NCBI GenBank assembly: GCA_046344715.1 | Contig: JBKDKX010000005.1 | Coordinates: forward strand, 1-44,763 | DNA from: CAZAQK01 sp046344715 | GTDB lineage: Bacteria > Pseudomonadota > Alphaproteobacteria > Rickettsiales > SXRF01 | Direction of reading: 5' to 3' | Length of the DNA: 44,763 bases | Shown here: positions 16,484-24,742 of the stretch, piece after piece | How positions within the stretch are numbered: position 1 is the first letter of the stretch | Layout of the letters: every line of letters begins with the position of its first letter | Notes under the pieces: model-generated | The model's input: the letters and a program-made list of their open reading frames with translations, nothing else | Databases searched by the model: none | What the model was told of the DNA's origin: nothing | Made by a program: the position numbers and the translations under genes

Positions 16484-17041
16484 GTGGTTAAAGCGAATTG
16501 GGGAATGAAACGGCACTGCCCAAGCTGTGGCGGTAAGTACTATGATCTCGGTAAAAACCCTGCCACCTGCCCATCCTGCAAATACGTGTATGATATCACC
16601 GTGCCGCTGCGCGCAAGGCGTGGGCGAGGCAAACCTGCCATCGTAGTAGATAAGGATGATCCACTCCTGAAAGCCAAGGCAGCGGCCAAAAAAGCCAAGG
16701 TCAAGGCGGATGAATTCGAAGAAGTTGAAATGGATTCTGAGGATGAAATCGAAGAAGTAGAGGAAGTGGATGAATTAGAAGTCATCGAAGAATTAGAAGA
16801 TGTCGATGATGATGACATGGATGATGACATCGTTTTAGATGATGACGATGTGGGTGATGAAATCCTGATAGATGATATTGAGGATGTAGCAGAAAAACCA
16901 GATACCAAAGCGGATACAAAAAAACCGGCAGTTAAAGCGGTGGTAAAATCAGATAAGAAGCCACTTAAAGATAGTAAATCTGCTAAAAAATTACCTGTAA
17001 AGTCGGCGAAAACCGTAACAAAATCAGCAAAAAAGAAATAA
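16484..17041 (+). CDS. FYDLN-type zinc-ribbon acidic protein (TIGR02300 family)
   Basis: The 185-residue protein starts at GTG preceded by GGGAGA. Residues 1-45 match the alphaproteobacterial FYDLN family: NWGMKRHCPSCGGKYYDLGKNPATCPSCKYVYD. Here both CxxC pairs of a zinc ribbon are present. A very acidic middle (about 75-135, runs of Asp/Glu) is followed by a Lys/Ala-rich basic tail (about 140-185), a layout also seen in the family. The function is unknown; the ribbon and charged regions suggest protein or nucleic-acid contacts. The gene is divergent from grpE and ends before a strong terminator. Confidence 0.88.
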   Translation: MVKANWGMKRHCPSCGGKYYDLGKNPATCPSCKYVYDITVPLRARRGRGKPAIVVDKDDPLLKAKAAAKKAKVKADEFEEVEMDSEDEIEEVEEVDELEVIEELEDVDDDDMDDDIVLDDDDVGDEILIDDIEDVAEKPDTKADTKKPAVKAVVKSDKKPLKDSKSAKKLPVKSAKTVTKSAKKK

Positions 17042-17051
17042 GAAGAGCAAT

Positions 17052-17084
17052 AAAAAAACCCGCCTGTATCAGGCGGGTTTTTTA
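17052..17084. terminator. Strong bidirectional Rho-independent terminator
   Basis: CCCGCCTG and CAGGCGGG form an 8-bp GC stem with a TAT loop, flanked by a run of A on the left and a run of T on the right. It lies between the convergent FYDLN and phasin genes and can serve both. Confidence 0.93.
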
Positions 17085-17103
17085 TTGCGTCAACAAGTTT
17101 AAG

Positions 17104-17721
17104 TTAGGCTGCAACGGCTTTGCTGAGTTGCTCGGTTGCTTCTGCCACTCGCTCATTGATGGGTTCAAGTGCTTCGTTGGTGTATTCAAACATCATGTTT
17201 GAAAGACGCGCAGACTGGCCGAAGAAACTATCCAAATACTGGTTGAAGATACGGTTCTGCACATCGAAGAAATCGTTGATGGTGCGGCAGCCGAAGAATT
17301 CTTTAGATGCCTCCATATTATCAGAAATCGCGCGGTTTGCAGATTCAAACGCTTCGGTGCTTAAATCACGGGCGAAAGAAGCGGTAAGGTTGCTGCACTC
17401 AACGCAGGTTTCCAGATTTCCACGAGACAGTGAAACCACCTCATACATCAGCTTGGTGGCTGCATCAGCAGATTTTGCAAACTGCTCTGCGCTTTCACGG
17501 CTCATTTCAAAGGCCTTTTCCTGCACTTTTTTAGCTTCGCCAGCGCCGCTGCTCATGAATTCACGAACGGCTGAGTTGCCAATGCGCACGACATTTTCAG
17601 CCGCGTTGCGTGTGGTCTCAACAGCAGAATAGGCTTCTTTTTTTGCATCTTCAGCAATATTTGCAGCCAATTTAGCACTTGGACTGCTTTGATTTGCGGC
17701 TTTTTTGTTAGCTTGTGACAT
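17104..17721 (-). CDS. Phasin-family protein
   Basis: Phasins coat polyhydroxyalkanoate granules. The 205-residue, largely helical protein (starting MSQANKKAANQSS) contains the Phasin_2 pattern: AVREFMSSGAGEAKKVQEKAFEMSRESAEQFAKSA-type amphipathic helices, then FFDVQNRIFNQYLDSFFGQSARLSNMMFEY, ending in a family-typical helix. The start at 17721 is chosen because AGGAGA lies 6 bp upstream; an in-frame ATG two codons earlier is too close to it. No PHA synthase is nearby, so the role may be in granule binding or as a general helical stress protein. Confidence 0.85.
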   Translation of the reverse strand: MSQANKKAANQSSPSAKLAANIAEDAKKEAYSAVETTRNAAENVVRIGNSAVREFMSSGAGEAKKVQEKAFEMSRESAEQFAKSADAATKLMYEVVSLSRGNLETCVECSNLTASFARDLSTEAFESANRAISDNMEASKEFFGCRTINDFFDVQNRIFNQYLDSFFGQSARLSNMMFEYTNEALEPINERVAEATEQLSKAVAA

Positions 17722-18015
17722 AATCATTCTCCTAAAAAATTATTCTTGGCGTATAGCAGATGGCTGTCTGTAATATATTTCACCACCCTATGCCGCACTG
17801 CAGCATATCGTGTAGGTGATATAGTCCCGCGCTAATAATTTGTCAAGGTTTGTGGTGTAATAATATAATCGTAAGGCTGTATTATTTTGGGGCAGGAACG
17901 GGTGTTACGCTTTTTCCTGCATTTCTGTTTTTAAGATTTACATATGTCATCAAACACATTATCTTGACGGTAACAGGGATTAATAACACTAAACATAGTG
18001 GTGGATTGGCGAATA
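17722..18015. other. Spacer between divergent phasin and carboxypeptidase genes
   Basis: About 290 bp without a gene. It must hold two divergent promoters. A TTGACG at 17,965 could be a -35 for the carboxypeptidase, but no good -10 is placed for it. Nothing else is recognised. Confidence 0.4.
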
Positions 18016-19071
18016 ATGAAAGTAACGAACCTCACAGTTATCTACCTTTTTGCGTTTGCACTGGCATTTGTGACCTGTGTACCTCAGGAAGTTCAGGCAA
18101 AAACCAGTTCTACAACTAAAACCAGTGCTAATAGCACCAAGAAAACTGTAAATAAATCAACAAAATCAACAAAATCAAGCAAATATAGTAAATATACCAA
18201 CAAAAAATCTGCTAAGCGCAAGGCGTCTTCTGTTCCAGCGGATAATTATGCTGCGCTGGTGGTAGATGCCAATACCGGCAGGGTGCTGTATGAAAAAAAT
18301 GCAGGCGCTACGCGGTATCCAGCATCACTCACTAAAATGATGACGTTATACCTCACCTTTGATGCGTTGAAGCGTGGGAAGTTGTCGCTTGATCAGGGTA
18401 TGGCTGTTTCAGCCAAAGCGGCCTCCCAGCCAGCCACTAATATATCCCTCAAAACAGGAGATAGGCTGCCAGTCAGGAAAGCAATAGAAAGTCTTGTGGT
18501 GCGTTCGGCGAATGATGCGGCGGTGGTACTTGCTGAAGCCATCGGGCAGACGGAGTGGAATTTTGGGTTGCTTATGACCCAGAAGGCCAGAGAGTTGGGT
18601 ATGAAAAGCACCATTTTCCGTAATCCGCACGGATTGCCAGATTCCAAGCAACATACCACAGCGTATGACATGGCGAGGCTTGCTATCGCCCTTCGCCGTG
18701 ATTTTCCTGAATATTATAAATACTTTAGCACGACAGAAATGAGCTACAACGGCGTAAATTATACTACACATAACCGTGTACTTACCCGTTATCAGGGGGC
18801 AGATGGCATTAAAACCGGTTATATCCGTGCATCTGGTTTTAACCTTGTAACCTCTGCCAAGAGGAGTGGGTTTAACCTTGTTGGGGTAGTGATGGGGGGT
18901 ACGTCTTCTAGTGCGCGTGATCAGGATATGATAAACCTTCTGGATCGCACCTTTGCCCAGCTGGAATCCCAGAAAAACAGCATGGCTGGCAATAACGGCG
19001 GACAGGATGATAGCAGCCAGCTTTCCATGGATGGCACAGAAGAAGTGGCGTTTTACAAGGAAAATCACTGA
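18016..19071 (+). CDS. D-alanyl-D-alanine carboxypeptidase (peptidase S11, PBP5/6-like)
   Basis: This periplasmic penicillin-binding protein trims the terminal D-Ala of peptidoglycan stem peptides. The 351-residue form starts MKVTNLTVIY with a signal peptide ending near VQAKT, followed by an unusual Ser/Thr/Lys-rich linker (about residues 29-75). Catalytic motifs are all present: SLTK (104-107), SAN (164-166) and KTG (266-268). The PBP5-type C-terminal amphipathic anchor is missing; the tail is Asn/Ser/Gln-rich. A GTG at 17,998 is an alternative start but spoils the signal peptide. A perfect Pho-box-like repeat begins just after its stop codon, belonging to the next gene. Confidence 0.93.
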   Translation: MKVTNLTVIYLFAFALAFVTCVPQEVQAKTSSTTKTSANSTKKTVNKSTKSTKSSKYSKYTNKKSAKRKASSVPADNYAALVVDANTGRVLYEKNAGATRYPASLTKMMTLYLTFDALKRGKLSLDQGMAVSAKAASQPATNISLKTGDRLPVRKAIESLVVRSANDAAVVLAEAIGQTEWNFGLLMTQKARELGMKSTIFRNPHGLPDSKQHTTAYDMARLAIALRRDFPEYYKYFSTTEMSYNGVNYTTHNRVLTRYQGADGIKTGYIRASGFNLVTSAKRSGFNLVGVVMGGTSSSARDQDMINLLDRTFAQLESQKNSMAGNNGGQDDSSQLSMDGTEEVAFYKENH

Positions 19072-19073
19072 TT

Positions 19074-19091
19074 CTGTCATAAAACTGTCAT
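19074..19091 (+). promoter_or_regulatory. Consensus Pho box (PhoB-binding direct repeat)
   Basis: CTGTCAT-AAAA-CTGTCAT is an exact two-half-site Pho box. It lies 63 bp upstream of the GTG at 19,154. The -10 at the usual 10-bp spacing (TGGCTT) is poor; TAGAAT at 19,125-19,130 is an alternative. A weak -24/-12-like GG-N10-GT also starts at 19,102. Confidence 0.65.
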
Positions 19092-19153
19092 ATCTGGGTG
19101 CTGGCTTCTTCTTTGTTTAAGGGTTAGAATGGAGATCATGAGAGGTTATTATT

Positions 19154-19621
19154 GTGGCTGAAAATTTTATCCCGGATCCTGTTCAACAGATGTCGAAGGT
19201 TGACCTTTCACAATTCAAAAACCTTGATGATCTGATTTTCAATATTCTTGATGAAGGTATGAATAGGATATCAGGTCTCGCAAAAGCTATTGGCGCACAG
19301 AGCTTAAATGCTGTTGCGGCGGGTGGCCAAGCTCTAAGTGGATCATCCGTAAATCCTATGCGGGGTGACTATGTTTCGCCTTCATCTTCTCCAGAAACAC
19401 CAGAAGGTTCTAAAATAGAAGTACCAAACAAAGAAAGAGCAATGATTAAAGATACAAATCCCGGTCAGGATGCCTCTCAACTTGCTTCCGGTAAAACTAT
19501 GCAAAAATCACCATCTAGCGATCTCGTGGCAAGCGTAGATATTCGCGACATTGGTACTCTTCCATCGCCTGCCGTCTTTAATGGTGTAATACGTGAAGAA
19601 AGTCTGGTTCTTGGGAAGTGA
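19154..19621 (+). CDS. Uncharacterised protein, probably Pho-controlled
   Basis: The 155-residue product starts at GTG with GAGAGG 8 bp upstream. It has an N-terminal helical part (residues 1-60, including DLSQFKNLDDLIFNILDEG and an Ala/Gly-rich segment) and a low-complexity, Ser/Pro-rich, probably disordered second half with no cysteines. There is no signal peptide and no clear membrane span. I recognise no family. An exact Pho box lies directly upstream, and the flagellar flgH gene faces it from the other side. The short C-terminal motif NGVIREESLVLGK may be structured. Confidence 0.6.
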   Translation: MAENFIPDPVQQMSKVDLSQFKNLDDLIFNILDEGMNRISGLAKAIGAQSLNAVAAGGQALSGSSVNPMRGDYVSPSSSPETPEGSKIEVPNKERAMIKDTNPGQDASQLASGKTMQKSPSSDLVASVDIRDIGTLPSPAVFNGVIREESLVLGK

Positions 19622-19740
19622 GCTTTTTGTGGTTTTATACCAACCAGGATAGGTGGTAAAATGCGCGAAGAATCTCAGGGCGTAGGGTTTGCCTGAGTTT
19701 AGTTCCGGCTTTGTGCTGTAAACACAACGGAATATCATTT

Positions 19741-20493
19741 CTAGAACGGTGATACAGCCTCAATAACCTGACTACCCCAGCGTGGTTGCTGAACATCAGA
19801 AATCTGCCCGCGGCCACCATAAATAATACGTGCCTGTGCAATCTGCGATGAATCAATGGTGTTATCCGAGCTTATATCCTGAGGACGAACCACACCTTTT
19901 ACTGCAACTTCACGAATCTCATTGTTGATGCGGATTTCCTGACTACCATCAATGGCGAAATTGCCATTGGGCAATACTTGCGTAATCAATGCGGCCACTT
20001 GTGTTTCAATGGTTTCCTCGCGTTTGATGGCACCGGTGCCCTTGTGTGAACCCGCAGTATTTACGGATGCAAGTGCAGCAGGGTTTGCCTCTCCTGGCAG
20101 CCATTTAAATAATTTATTCTGAACGCCAAATACGGCTGGTGCCTGAATAGAATCACTGCCGGTGCGTGTGCGGTCAGATTCGTTATCGAGTTCAGCCTTG
20201 TCTTTAATCTTGATATTCACACGGAGAATATCGCCAACTCGCGCTGCCCGTTGGTCACGGAAGAATGCGCGTGCGCCAGGCTGCCAAAGTGAATTGGCAT
20301 ACTGCTTGGGTGCCGGTGCTGTTTCTGGCAGTGGCCATGTTACGGGCTGGTATTCTGCCTGTTCTGTGGGATTGACCACGGCTGACATTTCCGGCGGTTT
20401 TCCTATTTTCTCGATTTTATCCATGGTGCTGGCGCAGCCAGTAAGTGCTGTGCTTGCTGCCAGAAACATCACAATTGTTTTAGTTAGCTGCAT
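19741..20493 (-). CDS. flgH: Flagellar L-ring protein FlgH
   Basis: FlgH is the outer-membrane lipoprotein that forms the L ring around the flagellar rod. The 250-residue precursor has a lipobox ending TGC with lipidated Cys20. Family blocks are present: NSLWQPGARAFFRDQRAARVGDILRVNIKIKDKAELDNES (split by variation), INNEIREVAVKGVVRPQDISSDNTI, SSQIAQARIIYGGRGQISDVQQPRWG. A CAGGAGC site precedes the ATG, inside the end of flgA, which it overlaps by 14 bp. It is the last gene of the flgF-flgG-flgA-flgH unit. The P-ring gene flgI does not follow here. Confidence 0.96.
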   Translation of the reverse strand: MQLTKTIVMFLAASTALTGCASTMDKIEKIGKPPEMSAVVNPTEQAEYQPVTWPLPETAPAPKQYANSLWQPGARAFFRDQRAARVGDILRVNIKIKDKAELDNESDRTRTGSDSIQAPAVFGVQNKLFKWLPGEANPAALASVNTAGSHKGTGAIKREETIETQVAALITQVLPNGNFAIDGSQEIRINNEIREVAVKGVVRPQDISSDNTIDSSQIAQARIIYGGRGQISDVQQPRWGSQVIEAVSPF

Positions 20494-21274
20494 AGGATGC
20501 TCCTGTATTGCTGCTCGCGCTTATATCTTTTGGAGTTGGAATAGTGGGAATAGACACCTTGCTTTCACTATCTACCACGGCATGGATAACTTTCTTGCTG
20601 GAAAGATTTTTGATTGCAATCATATCACCCTTGCTGCCGCTTTCCATGGCCTGACCGGCGGTGGTGATTTCAATGCCAGCTGCGTTATAATGCACCTGCA
20701 CTATGCCATTTTTCTGCACCAATGTGGGGCCTGCAATTTCATGGATGCGTATTGGGCGGTTTGCTGAAATAGTGCGCTTTGGCGATTGCCCAATAATTTC
20801 TTTCGGGTTGGTTACGGTTTCAGCACGTGTGCGTGCCACAGGAAAACTACGAAATTCAATATCATCCTCACCAATTACTTCACCAGCGCGAATCTGTTTT
20901 TTTAGCACCACTACATCGGCAACTTCTTCAAATCGGCCATTTACAGGAAGTGCGCTAATTACTTCTGATGTTTCAGATATAGCCATGACGCTTGCGTTCC
21001 AGCGGTGTGTGCTGGCATCAAAAGTAAGACCGCGAATCTCTACAGAAATAGGCTTGTTGTAGGAAAATAGCGGCTTTGATCTTTCATATCCAATCACTGA
21101 GGCGGCGATTTTTTCACCCGATCCTTTTGCGATAAGTGCTTCGCTTACGGCAGTTTCAACATCGGCACTGGTAAGCTGGAACAAATGACCATCCTCACCA
21201 ACTACCGGCACGTCAGAGGTATTTGCCGATGCAGTAAATGAGAATAATATAAAAGCAGCTATATATTTAATCAT
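20480..21274 (-). CDS. flgA: Flagellar P-ring assembly chaperone FlgA
   Basis: FlgA is a periplasmic chaperone needed for FlgI P-ring formation. The 264-residue protein has a signal peptide (MIKYIAAFILFSFTASA) and the C-terminal SAF-like domain: VVLKKQIRAGEVIGEDDIEFRSFP, IIGQSPKRTISANRPIRIHEI and VQVHYNAAGIEITTAGQAMESGSKGDMIAIKN are typical. It starts 3 bp after the flgG stop and overlaps flgH, so it is translationally coupled. No separate Shine-Dalgarno site is seen. Confidence 0.93.
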   Translation of the reverse strand: MIKYIAAFILFSFTASANTSDVPVVGEDGHLFQLTSADVETAVSEALIAKGSGEKIAASVIGYERSKPLFSYNKPISVEIRGLTFDASTHRWNASVMAISETSEVISALPVNGRFEEVADVVVLKKQIRAGEVIGEDDIEFRSFPVARTRAETVTNPKEIIGQSPKRTISANRPIRIHEIAGPTLVQKNGIVQVHYNAAGIEITTAGQAMESGSKGDMIAIKNLSSKKVIHAVVDSESKVSIPTIPTPKDISASSNTGASYAAN

Positions 21275-21277
21275 AAA

Positions 21278-22063
21278 TTATACGCTCTGGTTTAAGGATT
21301 GCAGCATTTCGTCGGATTTGGAGACAACTTTACTGTTCATTTCATACACGCGCTGCGCTTTGATAAGGTTGGTGAGTTCGCTTACCGGATTCACGTTTGA
21401 GCTTTCCAGAAAGCCTTGCAGGATAGTACCAAATCCATCGGCTCCGGGTGTGCCGGTGACAGGTGATCCGGACGCTGCGGTTTCTGTGTACAGATTGTTA
21501 CCGATGGCTTGCAGACCAGCTTCATTGATAAAATTCACAGTCTGAATCTGCCCAACTACTGATGGATCAATCTGTCCCTGTATAGTTACCGACACTTCCC
21601 CAGACTGGTTGATGCTGATACCGGTGGCGTTTTGTGGAATGGTGATGGCCGGTTCCAGTTCAAAACCATCGGCGGTTACTATGTTACCATCAGGACTAAG
21701 CTGCAATGCGCCAGAGCGTGTGTATGCCACTTCGCCGGTTGGTTGGGTGATTTGTAGGTAACCTTTACCCTGAATGCCTAAATCCAGAGGGTTTTCGGTT
21801 GGCTGCATGGTTCCTTGTCCTACGTTGCGATATACCGCAGCGAGCTTTACGCCAAGACCGAGCTGAATACCGGTTGGCACAATGGTACCGCCATCCGATG
21901 AATTAGCACCTACGCGGCGTATATTCTGGTACAGCAAATCCTGAAATTCTGGACGTTCCTGCTTGTATCCAGTGGTGTTAATATTAGCAAGATTTTGTGA
22001 TGTGACATCCACGTAGAGTTGTTGGGCTTGCATGCCGCTGGCGGCGATATCTAAAGACCTCAT
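21278..22063 (-). CDS. flgG: Flagellar basal-body distal rod protein FlgG
   Basis: FlgG builds the distal rod of the flagellum and is secreted by the flagellar export system without a signal peptide. The 261-residue protein shows the rod/hook N-terminal pattern MRSLDIAASGMQAQQLYVDVTSQNLANINTTGYK in order, the internal LGLGVKLAAVYRNVGQGTMQPTENPLDLGIQGKGYLQI region, and the C-terminal SNVNPVSELTNLIKAQRVYEMNSKVV block. Length is the family standard (about 260). AAGGAGTAAC precedes the ATG. It follows flgF with a 16-bp gap. Confidence 0.98.
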   Translation of the reverse strand: MRSLDIAASGMQAQQLYVDVTSQNLANINTTGYKQERPEFQDLLYQNIRRVGANSSDGGTIVPTGIQLGLGVKLAAVYRNVGQGTMQPTENPLDLGIQGKGYLQITQPTGEVAYTRSGALQLSPDGNIVTADGFELEPAITIPQNATGISINQSGEVSVTIQGQIDPSVVGQIQTVNFINEAGLQAIGNNLYTETAASGSPVTGTPGADGFGTILQGFLESSNVNPVSELTNLIKAQRVYEMNSKVVSKSDEMLQSLNQSV

Positions 22064-22079
22064 GGCGTGTTACTCCTTA

Positions 22080-22814
22080 TTATCCTTGTTGCGCCCAGGC
22101 ATTAGATGCCTTGCGTTGTAAATCGTACATAGTTTCAATAAATTTTGCTGTGCTGCCTACTGCACGCGACACTTTAATCATATGCGTGAGTTCGAGCACC
22201 GGCTGGACATTTGAATTTTCAAGCACGCCATGTGCTATTTTTACCTGTGCCGGATCTGCTGGCAGTGGCGTAGCATCGGTTTTATAAAATGTGTGGCCTA
22301 CGCGTTCCAGTAACTGCTCATTTTCAAACTGCACTACACCGAGCTGGCCAAAATCTTCCTTGTTTACCCTGATATTGCCGTTATCGCCGATTTCCACTTC
22401 GTTGGTGTCTTCAGGAAATACTATGGACTGATTGGAATTATCCAGAACGGGATAACCCTCAACAGTCACCAGCGTACCATCGCTTGCAAGCTGGAAATTG
22501 CCGGCGCGGGTATAACGAATGCCAAGGGGAGTCTCAACCGCGAAATATCCATTGCCATTAATGGCAACATCCAGTGGTCCATTAGTTACGGTTTTGGAAC
22601 CGCTTTGCGTGTTTCGGTAGGAAGAAATGTCATGTGCGAAGGACATGTCATTCCGTTGCCCAAGATTCACGTCTTTGGTAAGGTATGATTCAAACATGAT
22701 GTGTTCAGAATTATAGCCGGTGGTATTGGCATTGGCGATGTTGTTCGCCGTGGCAGCCATATCGCGGAACAAGGCCAGCTGACGTGAAAGGGTGATGTAA
22801 ATACTATTATCCAT
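22080..22814 (-). CDS. flgF: Flagellar basal-body rod protein FlgF
   Basis: FlgF is a proximal rod component. The 244-residue product starts MDNSIYITLSRQLALFRDMAATANNIANANTTGYN in overall form, has the internal VTNGPLDVAINGNGYFAVETPLGIRYTRAGNFQ block, and the C-terminal SNVQPVLELTHMIKVSRAV segment. It is somewhat shorter and more divergent than FlgG, as usual for FlgF. It is first in the flgF-G-A-H unit and has a near-consensus sigma-54 promoter about 46 bp upstream. Confidence 0.95.
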   Translation of the reverse strand: MDNSIYITLSRQLALFRDMAATANNIANANTTGYNSEHIMFESYLTKDVNLGQRNDMSFAHDISSYRNTQSGSKTVTNGPLDVAINGNGYFAVETPLGIRYTRAGNFQLASDGTLVTVEGYPVLDNSNQSIVFPEDTNEVEIGDNGNIRVNKEDFGQLGVVQFENEQLLERVGHTFYKTDATPLPADPAQVKIAHGVLENSNVQPVLELTHMIKVSRAVGSTAKFIETMYDLQRKASNAWAQQG

Positions 22815-22859
22815 GACGCTCTCAAAAAAGAATTACACCTGAAATTACACTTAGGTATA

Positions 22860-22875
22860 AGCAAGCCCTGTGCCA
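22860..22875 (-). promoter_or_regulatory. Sigma-54 (-24/-12) promoter of flgFGAH
   Basis: On the minus strand TGGCACAGGGCTTGCT matches the sigma-54 consensus (TGGCAC-N5-TTGCW) at nearly every fixed position, with GG and GC ten bases apart. It lies 46 bp before flgF. Sigma-54 control of middle flagellar genes is known in alphaproteobacteria such as Caulobacter. Confidence 0.85.
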
Positions 22876-22981
22876 AAAAAATTATGTTTACAATAGTAAC
22901 TATTCAGTAATCTTTGCTTGCTTGTATAAAGATAAATAATCTCTATAAATCATAGCATAAACAGTTTGGAGTTACGTCGTC

Positions 22982-23590
22982 ATGGCATTGTTTGGAAAAG
23001 GCAAAAAGAAAGACAAGGCAGCCGAAGAAGGCAAAGAAGAAGACAAAGTAGACGATAAAAAAGAAGATGATAAAAAAGAAGACATTAAAGAAGGTGATGG
23101 TGAGGCTACCGCTGAAGGCGAAGGTGGTGCGAAAAAGCCTAAGAAATCAAAGAAGAAAATTATTATTATGGGTGTGCTGGCTCTAGTAGTGCTGCTTGGC
23201 GGTGCTGCGGGTGCTTATTTTGGTGGCTTTATCGGCGGCGACAAACATGAAGAAGCAGCGGATAGTAAAGAAAAAGATCCTTCAAAGACTATCTTTTATT
23301 CTATGCCGGAATTTCTTGTGAACCTCAACGCCACGGGTAAAAGTACCAGCTTTCTGAAAACTACAGTAATTCTTGAGCTGCACAGCCAGGTTGACATTGT
23401 AACGGTAGAAGCAAACTTGCCGCGCCTGATGGATGCGTTTAATACATATCTGCGTGAGTTGCGGGCGAGTGATCTGGCTGGTTCTGCAGGTATTCAGCGC
23501 TTGCGCGAGGAATTGCTTTTACGTTGTAACAAGGTCTTGGCACCCACGGAAATTAGTGATGTATTATTTAAGGAAATAGTTGTTCAGTAA
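22982..23590 (+). CDS. fliL: Flagellar basal-body-associated protein FliL
   Basis: FliL is a single-pass inner-membrane protein that stabilises the stator-motor contact and modulates torque. The 202-residue protein has an unusually long, Lys/Glu/Asp-rich cytoplasmic N-terminus (residues 1-58), one membrane helix (about 59-82), and a periplasmic FliL domain: FYSMPEFLVNLNATGKSTSFLKTTVILEL and LRDxDAFNTYLRELRASDL-like blocks. GGAG lies 10 bp before the ATG. It is followed by fliM after about 125 bp, which has its own sigma-54 site. Confidence 0.9.
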   Translation: MALFGKGKKKDKAAEEGKEEDKVDDKKEDDKKEDIKEGDGEATAEGEGGAKKPKKSKKKIIIMGVLALVVLLGGAAGAYFGGFIGGDKHEEAADSKEKDPSKTIFYSMPEFLVNLNATGKSTSFLKTTVILELHSQVDIVTVEANLPRLMDAFNTYLRELRASDLAGSAGIQRLREELLLRCNKVLAPTEISDVLFKEIVVQ

Positions 23591-23603
23591 GCATTATTAT
23601 CGT

Positions 23604-23619
23604 TGGCATGGCTTTTGCG
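23604..23619 (+). promoter_or_regulatory. Sigma-54 (-24/-12)-like promoter of fliM
   Basis: TGGCATGGCTTTTGCG keeps GG and GC ten bases apart and differs from the consensus at few positions. It lies about 98 bp upstream of fliM, after the fliL stop, so fliM and the genes behind it can be switched on separately. Confidence 0.65.
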
Positions 23620-23716
23620 CTGTCCAGCGTGTGTTCATAATAGTTACGCAGTAGTTAATTGTAGCGTTGCGTTAATTATGATATAAGGTGTTTAACTGAC
23701 TTCGTGGGTATTGGTT

Positions 23717-24742
23717 ATGAGTGAGACAGAAGCTAATAACGAAGGAGCAGCCGCTGAAGGTGGCGCAGAACAGCGCATCCTGAATCAGGACGAGATTGAT
23801 ACACTACTGGGTTTTGACAGTGTAGCAGATGGCGGGCCACAGATGGATGGTATTTATGCCATTCTTGATAAATCCACTACGGCTTATGAAAAACTGCCAA
23901 TGCTGGAGGTGGTGTTTGACAGGCTTGTTCGCCAGCTTTCCACCTCACTCAGGAATTTTACCTCTGAAAACGTCGACGTAAGCCTGGATTCAATGACCAG
24001 CATACGTTTTGACGATTATTTGAATTCAATTCCATTACCTGCGCTTTTGGTGGTTTTCCGTGCAGTGGAGTGGGAAAATTTTGGAATTATTAACGTTGAT
24101 ACCGCGCAAATTTATGCCATGGTAGACATTTTACTCGGTGGCAGAAAATCGGCAAAACCTACTCGTGTAGATGGCAGGCCATACACCACAATTGAACAGG
24201 ATATTATCAAGCGCATGGTTGAAGTGGTGCTTGCTGATTTAAGCAGTGCTTTCGAACCTCTTTCACCGGCCACTTTCCATCTGGAGCGGTTGGAAACAAA
24301 CCCACGTTTCGCGACGATTACGCGTCCTGCTAATCCTGCACTTCTGGTGCGCCTTAAAATTGATATGGTGGAAGAACGTGGGGGCTATATTGAGATTCTG
24401 ATGCCGCATACCACCCTTGAGCCGATTCGTGATCTGTTGCTTCAGATGTTCATGGGAGAAAACTTTGGGCAGGATACAGTCTGGGAAAAGCATCTTGGTC
24501 GAGAACTACGTAATACCGGTGTAACGATTGAAGCCGTATTTGAAGAAAAAACGGTTACTCTTAAAGATATAATGAGTCTAAAAGTAGGTAGTACAGTACT
24601 ACTTGAATGCACTGCTGAGGATGAATTACAGATTCGTGTAGGTGGTGTACCCGTAACAACAGGTACTATGGGGCGTGTGGGAGAGCATGTAGCGATTGCA
24701 CTGAATGAACCAATCAAGCGCAAGGCTAAGGAGAGAACATGA
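23717..24742 (+). CDS. fliM: Flagellar motor switch protein FliM
   Basis: FliM is the C-ring protein that binds CheY-P and links FliG to FliN. The 341-residue protein begins with an acidic Gly/Ala-rich stretch and LNQDEIDTLLGF, the conserved N-terminal CheY-binding motif. Then follows the CheC-like middle domain with STSLRNFTSENVDVSLDSM and FRAVEWENFG, GGYIEILMPHTTLEPIRDLL, and the C-terminal SpoA-like domain (TLKDIMSLKVGSTVLLE). The ATG at 23,717 is preferred over a TTG two codons earlier. Its end overlaps the next gene by 4 bp (ATGA). Confidence 0.96.
   Translation: MSETEANNEGAAAEGGAEQRILNQDEIDTLLGFDSVADGGPQMDGIYAILDKSTTAYEKLPMLEVVFDRLVRQLSTSLRNFTSENVDVSLDSMTSIRFDDYLNSIPLPALLVVFRAVEWENFGIINVDTAQIYAMVDILLGGRKSAKPTRVDGRPYTTIEQDIIKRMVEVVLADLSSAFEPLSPATFHLERLETNPRFATITRPANPALLVRLKIDMVEERGGYIEILMPHTTLEPIRDLLLQMFMGENFGQDTVWEKHLGRELRNTGVTIEAVFEEKTVTLKDIMSLKVGSTVLLECTAEDELQIRVGGVPVTTGTMGRVGEHVAIALNEPIKRKAKERT

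Noticed and set aside
17965..17970. TTGACG as -35 of the carboxypeptidase gene
   Set aside because: No acceptable -10 at 16-18 bp; left as unassigned.
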